The notes below the pieces were generated by a model that was given only the letters and a program-made list of their open reading frames with translations, did no database searches and was not told the DNA's origin. Made by a program: the position numbers and the translations under genes. Positions 6,901 to 11,340 of a DNA stretch of 11,340 nucleotides are shown here, piece after piece (the stretch's first letter is position 1; each line of letters starts with the position of its first letter). This DNA comes from an uncultured Actinomyces sp. (GTDB lineage: Bacteria; Actinomycetota; Actinomycetes; Actinomycetales; Actinomycetaceae), in contig CACYEE010000018.1 in the NCBI GenBank assembly GCA_902773415.1, forward strand, positions 1 to 11,340, read 5' to 3'.

Positions 6901-9900
6901 CCAAGACTCCCACGGTTCGACCTCGACCGCAAACGCCCGCGTCGGCGTCCTCGAAAACTCCGACCGAGCCCCTGTCGCCTACAACGACCAGGTGGAGGTC
7001 AAGCCCGGCTCGGGAACCGTCGCCCTCGACCCCACCTCCAACGACCACGCCGTCGGCACCGACCGTCTCGTCGTCGAAAAGGTCGAGGCCCAGCCCACCG
7101 GCATCGGCTTCGGCGATAACGCCCAAGGCACCCAGGACCTCCCGAAAGCCGAAATCGGGGAAAACAACGTCGTCACCCTTGACGCCCCCGAAGGCACCGG
7201 AAAGCTCGTCTACCGCTACACCGTCGCCTCCGTCAGCGAGGACGGCACGAACGGCGACAATCCGGGCTCGAAAGCCGAAGGCATCATCATCGTCACCGCC
7301 ACCGAGCAGGCCCTCCCCATCTACCCCATCGTCCGCGACACCCTCATCGGCACCAACGACATCTCCGGCGAATCCTTCACCACGGACGTCCTCGCCGAAA
7401 AGACCGTCTGGAGCGGCGGCGACCTCAGGACCGCGCTGCGCGGCACCCCCGCAGGCGTCAGTCTCTCCGGCTCGAACCTCTCCGGCTCCGTCTCCGAAAA
7501 CCGCCAGACCATCGTCTTCTCCGCCACCGGAACCGCCGACGGCGAAGACCTGACCACCTACGGCTTCGTCAAGGTTCCCCAGCTCGAAAACATCCTGCCC
7601 GAACTGCTCGACCCGTCCAAAACCTACGAGGTCGACCAGGGAGAATCCGTCACCATCGACCTCGACCAGGACATCCGGCCCTTCGGCGGACGCAGCCTCA
7701 AGGTCAATGCGACCTCGACCTCCGGTTCGCGCGGCGGCGCCTCCTGCACCGCTTCCGGCACCCGCCTGACCTATTCCGCAGGCGACGACGGCACCGTCGT
7801 CTCCGACGCCTGCCACATCGAAGTCCAGTGGGACGGGTACGACAAGTCCGCCACCCAGCTCTCCATCCCGATCCGGGTCATCCTCGACGAAGCCCCCGCA
7901 ACCATCGCATCCCAGCAGATCGCCGTCGTCGACCCCGGCCAAAGCGCCACCTACGACCTCAGAAATGCCGTCACCTGGCCCGACAAGAACCTCGACGATC
8001 TCGTCTTCGCCTGCGGCCCCGCTTCCGGAGCCACAGGCCTGGCCATCGCATGCGACGGCCCGACCGTGACGATGCAGGCCGACGACACCGCCCAGCAAGG
8101 CGCCACCTCGACCTTCGACGTCTCCATCGTCTCCCCTTCCTTCTCCTCAGGCGAACCCCAGGCGCGCATGAGCGTCCAGGTCGGCACCCTCGCCCCCATG
8201 CAGCTCAACGCCACCGGCGTCTCGCTTACCATCAACGCCGGCGAATCCCAAAGCGCGACCACCGAGGATCTCGTCGCCCTCAACGCCTCCCTGCCCCACT
8301 ACGGCGACCTCTCCCTCGTGCCCGGCTCGGCAAGTTTCCCCGCCGGATTCGACGCTTCCATCAACGGAAACTCCGTGACCGTCACCGCCCAGTCGGCAGC
8401 CGCAGGCGGCCAGTATTCGGGAAGCGTGCAGATACAGGACTCCCAGAACAACACCGGAACGATTCCCATCACGATCGCCTACAATGCGCGCCCGAACCCC
8501 CCGCAGGTCTCGGTGGCCTCCGTCGGCGACGGCGTCGTCAGCCTCACCGTGCGCGACAACGCCCAGGCCTCCGTGCCCGCCGTCACCGGCTTCACCGTGT
8601 CCTGGTCCGGCGAAGGCGGCTCCGGTTCCAAGGACTGCTCCCAAGGCTCCTGCGAAATCACCGGGCTACAGAACTACAAGGCGATCAGCATTTCCGCCAC
8701 CGCCCAGAACGCGCAAGGCTCCTCCGACGCAAGCGACGGGGGCTCGACGTACGCCTACGCCTCCCCCGCCGCCCCGACCATTACCTTCGACGGGCCCGGC
8801 ACCACCGTCGGCACCGCAATCGTCACCGTGACGCCCGGTGCCACCGGAGCCGACCAGATTCTCGTCTACATGAACGGGCGAGCCGTCAAGGACATGCCCA
8901 CCGGAGGCAGTGCCGAACTTCCCGTCAACGTATACGGCCAGCGCAACGCCGTCCCCGTCTACGCCGAAGCGCGCGTCTCCGTCGGCCCGCCCGCCACCCT
9001 CAACCAGAGCGTCAGCCAGACGGCCGTCTCCAACACCGTCCGCGCCTACTCCCTCAACAAGCCCGAACTCGGCGCGCTCAGCGCCCAGGTTTCCGGAAGC
9101 GCCATCCAGGCCTCCGTGCCCTCGCTTGTCAGCGGCGGCGACGGCATCGAATGGTTCTGGACCGTCAACGGCCAGCAGTACGGCGCCACCCAAACCTCCG
9201 AAGGCGCCCAGTCCATCACCTTCCCCGCCTCCGCGCTGCGCCAGAACGAAGAGAACGTCGTCGGCATCAAGGCCTACACGTTGTACCAGGGCCAGCGGGT
9301 CGGAGACTGGGCCTCCGAAGCGATGGAGGTCAACCAGAACCTCCGCCCCATCTCCTTCCCTGCCGATGCCAACGGCGTCACCTACTCCTTCGACCATCAG
9401 GCAGCCGACAGCACCTACCAGCTCTCCAACGACCAGCGCCAGATCGGCGGCATCACCTTCCGCGCGGAGACGATCGCCAAGCCCGCCTCGGGTTCTTGCA
9501 CCGCGACGGTCCGCTGGATCTTCACCGAAGGCGGCACCACGTACATCGACCCGGCGGGATCCACCTTCCAGATCGGCCCCGCAAGCGGATCGCCGTGCTA
9601 CGCCGTCAACGTCGACCACGGATTCTTCCACGACGAAGACCTCAGCATCTACAACACCACCGACTACGAATGGGTCAATCCCACCGCCATCGGCCTGCGG
9701 CGCCTGCCGAAGAACACCGACGACTACACCGTCAAGCTCGAAGTCTCCGCAAACTCAGCCTTCCCGCCCGAGGCCACCTACGAGATTCCCCTCGCAAGCA
9801 ACGGCGACGGAGTCGCCACCTGGCAGACCTACCGCTTCGACCCGTCCAACGCTTCCTACGCTGCGAAACTCACCATCGATTTCAAAAACCAGCTCGAAGG

Positions 9901-9949
9901 CATCACGGACATCCAACTCGTGCGTACAATTCGTATCGTCGCCCCCTGA
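3944..9949 (+). CDS. fn3: Giant single-pass exported protein with tandem Ig-like and Fn3 domains
   Basis: A 2001-residue protein whose ATG lies in the TAATG overlap with the kinase stop. The frame is open further upstream to 3695, but that part is antibias read-through inside the kinase gene. A 17-residue basic cytoplasmic tail (KEKNRRR at 11-17) precedes one membrane helix (about 18-36), so the rest faces outside. Residues about 45-395 are strand-rich with Trp/Asp/Gly turns and may be a beta-propeller-like head. From about 410 to 1512 come roughly eleven Ig-like/cadherin-like modules of 90-120 residues, with recurring [YF]T[IV]TDG motifs and DPDGD calcium-type loops at 549-553 and 941-945. 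A clear Fn3 domain follows (1517-1606), then two Fn3-like modules (1607-1705, 1706-1799) and an unrecognised C-terminal domain (1800-2001). There is no LPxTG sorting signal and no second helix. All twelve cysteines fall into close pairs. It matches the Fn3 protein of the PFNA cluster; a bifidobacterial relative has been reported to bind TNF-alpha, which cannot be assumed here. A role in adhesion or as the sensing partner of the kinase is inferred. Confidence 0.9.
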   Translation: MSQPQSTPFRKEKNRRRLLAVLGGLLAATLVMIGISQTNGTPRQNVVVSDPSVWAVRSGSTSYYGSVNTAIAELASVHSGNPTDFQIAGVLQDEDGNAVLYSTQSILPLNPAKPADIEAGQKLADKPLGADIVESAGPWALFLNRSTGSLGAVTIKNLANGAEVTAINQSTGKDAEDTEKFAAATITRDGLVYAVTADGQAITHDISTGERSALASGIDVPDSALDARMSVFAENHWAALFRTDNASTLWLDGSRHQSALTGVASLAKTDPAAASLAVADQSGLVLLSAEGTETARESSDMIAGTTPAAPMWNGDCVYGAWSNGSSMFASACSGDIAQLDFPENAAGTTGDPVFRGYGESIILNDGGNGVVWLVENHEFRLVASSALWQQDALQTNTNNAKQNQDAKSNECPVPASGAQAEFGVRPGQATNIPVLVSAQDPNPGDTISIVPSDASPSWSAEGIGTLSLSNNNQAISLVPTTATGTATFGYTITDGLGDCAVAATASVAVHPDEVRTAPEYRATQSDSLGHLQVSRGGSLRFDGLAGWVDPDGDPIYVSSVTASSGTAAFTPTGTVAYRADDDQEPGRVTLTVNVTDGHGDGTASHNFTVTVSDNPTLFARSFSRSVPAGTTATIDLSEHISGIALGDVRTARAEITSASIENEARRSEISIQTNTDEMSLTVTPAAEGVYPIVYKVESGTSSATGTVLVNSHKTNTTLSSPPLTAFIRPSEDVTIDPLELVTNPSGKLLMVADIQTAPVESGALAASAIGGSELRVSGQTPTGQPGRVGIVNYTVTDGEQTAPGQVAVFELDEATSTKPVTITDQVTVRAGAQIDIPVLANDIAAGGTTLALDPSRIVDNETGFAFPSDTKLRYLAPAEPGYYTLFYSAHAIGHSDVQTEGQVNVHVTPPGDNRAPTAKTIDARVDAGDSTIVDIPAVGIDPDGDDTYITSVTQPAENGSAQLLSDGRIMVTSTSGTGPIEFTYTIQDSHGSTSTANARVGVLENSDRAPVAYNDQVEVKPGSGTVALDPTSNDHAVGTDRLVVEKVEAQPTGIGFGDNAQGTQDLPKAEIGENNVVTLDAPEGTGKLVYRYTVASVSEDGTNGDNPGSKAEGIIIVTATEQALPIYPIVRDTLIGTNDISGESFTTDVLAEKTVWSGGDLRTALRGTPAGVSLSGSNLSGSVSENRQTIVFSATGTADGEDLTTYGFVKVPQLENILPELLDPSKTYEVDQGESVTIDLDQDIRPFGGRSLKVNATSTSGSRGGASCTASGTRLTYSAGDDGTVVSDACHIEVQWDGYDKSATQLSIPIRVILDEAPATIASQQIAVVDPGQSATYDLRNAVTWPDKNLDDLVFACGPASGATGLAIACDGPTVTMQADDTAQQGATSTFDVSIVSPSFSSGEPQARMSVQVGTLAPMQLNATGVSLTINAGESQSATTEDLVALNASLPHYGDLSLVPGSASFPAGFDASINGNSVTVTAQSAAAGGQYSGSVQIQDSQNNTGTIPITIAYNARPNPPQVSVASVGDGVVSLTVRDNAQASVPAVTGFTVSWSGEGGSGSKDCSQGSCEITGLQNYKAISISATAQNAQGSSDASDGGSTYAYASPAAPTITFDGPGTTVGTAIVTVTPGATGADQILVYMNGRAVKDMPTGGSAELPVNVYGQRNAVPVYAEARVSVGPPATLNQSVSQTAVSNTVRAYSLNKPELGALSAQVSGSAIQASVPSLVSGGDGIEWFWTVNGQQYGATQTSEGAQSITFPASALRQNEENVVGIKAYTLYQGQRVGDWASEAMEVNQNLRPISFPADANGVTYSFDHQAADSTYQLSNDQRQIGGITFRAETIAKPASGSCTATVRWIFTEGGTTYIDPAGSTFQIGPASGSPCYAVNVDHGFFHDEDLSIYNTTDYEWVNPTAIGLRRLPKNTDDYTVKLEVSANSAFPPEATYEIPLASNGDGVATWQTYRFDPSNASYAAKLTIDFKNQLEGITDIQLVRTIRIVAP
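9925..9930 (+). promoter_or_regulatory. Possible internal -10 element ahead of moxR
   Basis: TACAAT lies in the last codons of fn3 (Arg-Thr-Ile-Arg-Ile), where the gene uses CGT, ACA, ATT and CGT, codons it otherwise mostly avoids. It sits 67 bases before the moxR ATG. No convincing -35 hexamer is present (ATCACG at 17-base spacing). Confidence 0.3.
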
Positions 9950-9997
9950 CGATCGCCGCCCGGACACCCCCGCCCCGAACACCAGGAAGAAGGAAGC

Positions 9998-10966
9998 ATG
10001 ACGACTCCCCCCATCCAGGAAGCATGGTTCGCCTCGAACTTCAGCCGCATGGTGGCCGCCGCCGAGACGGCCATCGTCGGCAAGCGCCATGTCATCGAGC
10101 TCGCCTTCACGACCCTGTTCACGCACGGCCACCTGCTCCTTGAGGACGTCCCGGGAACCGGCAAGACCGCGCTCGCCCGCGCCATGAGCCGCACGCTTGG
10201 AGGGGCCTCCTCCCGCATCCAGTTCACCCCCGACCTCCTGCCCGGCGACATCACCGGCATCAACGTCTTCGACCAGAAGACCGGCGAATTCGAGTTCCAT
10301 CGCGGCCCGATTTTCGCCAACATCGTCCTCGCCGACGAAATCAACCGGGCCTCGCCCAAGACGCAGTCCGCCCTCCTGGAGGTCATGGAAGAAAGCCATG
10401 TGACCGTCGACGGCGTCGAATGGCAGATTCCCCAGCCCTTCATGGTCGTCGCCACCCAGAACCCGATCGAACAGGCCGGAACCTACCGCCTGCCCGAAGC
10501 CCAGCTCGACCGCTTCCTCATGAAAACCTCCATCGGATACCCCGATTCGGCCTCGACCCGCCAGATCATCGAGGGCCGCAACGTGCCGACCTGGACCATC
10601 GAGCCCGTCCTCTCCCCCGCCGAAGTGCGGACCATGATCGACATGGCCCGCCAGGTCGCCATCGCCCCCTCCATCGTCGACTACATCACGCGGATCATCG
10701 AAGCCACCCGTTCCGCCGCGCAAACCCAGCTCGGCGCTTCCGTCCGTGGCGCGCTCTCCCTGTCCGGCGCCACTCGCACCTGGGCCCTCGCCCACGGACG
10801 CGCCTACGTGATTCCCGACGATGTGAAGGAGCTCGCCATTCCCGTGCTCGCCCACCGCCTCATCCTCGACGCGGAAGCCGAATTCGACGGCGTCACCGCA
10901 GAATCCGTCATCGGCCAGATCCTCCTCGACACCGCGCCTCCCGAGAAGAGAACGGTCGTGCAGTAG
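9998..10966 (+). CDS. moxR: MoxR-family AAA+ ATPase
   Basis: A 322-residue AAA+ ATPase of normal MoxR length. These proteins form ring-shaped chaperones in the cytosol that work with vWA or DUF58 partners to assemble or activate envelope complexes. Visible motifs: Walker A VPGTGKT (51-57), a QFTPDLLPGDITG block (75-87) characteristic of the family, Walker B IVLADEINR (109-117, Asp113 and Glu114), sensor 1 ATQNP (152-156), the DRF arginine-finger motif (171-173) and sensor 2 GASVRG (246-251, Arg250; many relatives have GASPR). The ATG is preceded by AGAAGGAAGC, a good ribosome site. A 48-base gap separates it from fn3 with no terminator, so it should share the operon transcript. Its TAG overlaps the next GTG start, coupling it to the DUF58 gene, its expected partner. 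This is the aaa-atp position of the PFNA cluster. Confidence 0.95.
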   Translation: MTTPPIQEAWFASNFSRMVAAAETAIVGKRHVIELAFTTLFTHGHLLLEDVPGTGKTALARAMSRTLGGASSRIQFTPDLLPGDITGINVFDQKTGEFEFHRGPIFANIVLADEINRASPKTQSALLEVMEESHVTVDGVEWQIPQPFMVVATQNPIEQAGTYRLPEAQLDRFLMKTSIGYPDSASTRQIIEGRNVPTWTIEPVLSPAEVRTMIDMARQVAIAPSIVDYITRIIEATRSAAQTQLGASVRGALSLSGATRTWALAHGRAYVIPDDVKELAIPVLAHRLILDAEAEFDGVTAESVIGQILLDTAPPEKRTVVQ

Positions 10967-11340
10967 TGCCCCAGGACCCGACAGCACCCGCCGCAGCGCA
11001 GGCTCCGGGCCAGGCAGGCTCCCCGGAGGCCCCGGTCTCCCAGACCGACGCGGCACGGATCGGCGGCGCCTCCGCCCGAAACGAGAAAATCACCGTCGCG
11101 GCCCCGAAAGGGTCGCGCCTTTCGCGCGCCCGCGCCCGGTTCACCGTCGCCCGCGCCGGAACTGCCCGCATCCTCGCCGAACGCCGGGCCGCCCTGCGCA
11201 ACTGGCTCGACCAGCACATCACCGTCTCCGGGTACGTCGCCATTGCCGTCGCCGTCTTCGCAACCGGCCTCGGCATCGCCTTCGGCGTCGCCGAATGGAT
11301 CCTGCCCGGGCTCACCGCGCTCTTCCTGCTTCTCATCGCC
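10966..11340 (+). CDS. DUF58-family membrane protein, N-terminal part only
   Basis: GTG at 10966 sits in a TAGTG overlap with the moxR stop, and the frame is open for 125 codons to the right edge. No other in-frame ATG or GTG is seen in the portion available. Residues 1-50 are Ala/Pro-rich, 51-80 are strongly Arg-rich, and two hydrophobic segments follow (about 88-108 and 111-125+). Two adjacent helices near the N-terminus, directly after moxR, are the usual layout of DUF58 proteins, whose vWA-like DUF58 domain comes later and would lie outside this window. The extended basic N-terminus of about 80 residues is longer than in many family members. Identification rests mainly on context and topology, because the diagnostic domain is missing. 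Confidence 0.75.
   Translation, partial: MPQDPTAPAAAQAPGQAGSPEAPVSQTDAARIGGASARNEKITVAAPKGSRLSRARARFTVARAGTARILAERRAALRNWLDQHITVSGYVAIAVAVFATGLGIAFGVAEWILPGLTALFLLLIA

Noticed and set aside
4876..7119. Plus-strand Arg/Pro-rich frame of 747 codons inside fn3
   Set aside because: Composition typical of an out-of-frame reading of a high-GC gene.
4589..8098. Minus-strand open frame of 1169 codons inside fn3
   Set aside because: Gly/Asp/Val low-complexity shadow produced by GC-rich third positions; no start signal and no domain.
9800..9949. Cell-wall sorting signal at the C-terminus of the giant protein
   Set aside because: No LPxTG-like motif, no hydrophobic helix and no basic tail; the protein ends TIRIVAP.
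7828..10143. Plus-strand Arg-rich frame of 771 codons crossing the fn3/moxR junction
   Set aside because: It overlaps two well supported genes in another frame and shows no domain.
1..11340. tRNA or rRNA genes, CRISPR arrays, insertion sequences, attachment sites, phage genes
   Set aside because: Read through for clover-leaf arms, regularly spaced repeats, transposase motifs and terminal inverted repeats; none seen.

Overview
The window is high-GC DNA with the codon bias and gene content of an actinobacterium. The strongest taxonomic clue is the gene set: a PP2C phosphatase, a Ser/Thr kinase, a giant Ig-like/fibronectin-III surface protein, a MoxR AAA+ ATPase and a DUF58 protein. This set matches the PFNA cluster known from Bifidobacterium (pkb2, fn3, aaa-atp, duf58, tgm, prpC) and related clusters in other Actinobacteria. 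I would guess an Actinomycetaceae-like or high-GC Bifidobacteriaceae-like host, but the window has no rRNA or other taxonomic marker, so this is weak.

Layout. Bases 1-862 (minus strand) are the start of an SseB-family gene that runs off the left edge. Bases 863-1130 are a divergent intergenic region that should hold promoters for both flanking genes. Bases 1131-2597 (plus) encode a cytosolic PP2C phosphatase with a long, lysine-free acidic tail containing a short tandem repeat of Thr-x-x-Val motifs. A strong 11-bp stem follows at 2603-2638, then a second promoter region rich in small inverted repeats. From 2823 to the right edge runs one tight plus-strand operon: a tail-anchored Ser/Thr kinase (2823-3944), a 2001-residue single-pass exported protein of tandem Ig-like and Fn3 modules (3944-9949), a MoxR ATPase (9998-10966), and the first 125 codons of a DUF58 membrane protein (10966-11340+). 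The kinase/fn3 and moxR/duf58 junctions are one-base stop/start overlaps (TAATG and TAGTG), which implies translational coupling.

How the genes may work together (inference). The kinase and phosphatase would set a phospho-Thr switch at the inner face of the membrane. The giant Fn3 protein carries the extracellular part that the kinase lacks. MoxR plus DUF58 form the usual ATPase/vWA-like chaperone pair, probably acting on an envelope assembly. A transglutaminase-core gene is expected just beyond the right edge. The least described element is the phosphatase tail: six Thr-x-x-[Val/Ile] sites, mostly in Glu-Asp-Glu-Thr context, look like kinase sites that an FHA domain could read. This would make the phosphatase a possible docking scaffold as well as an enzyme.
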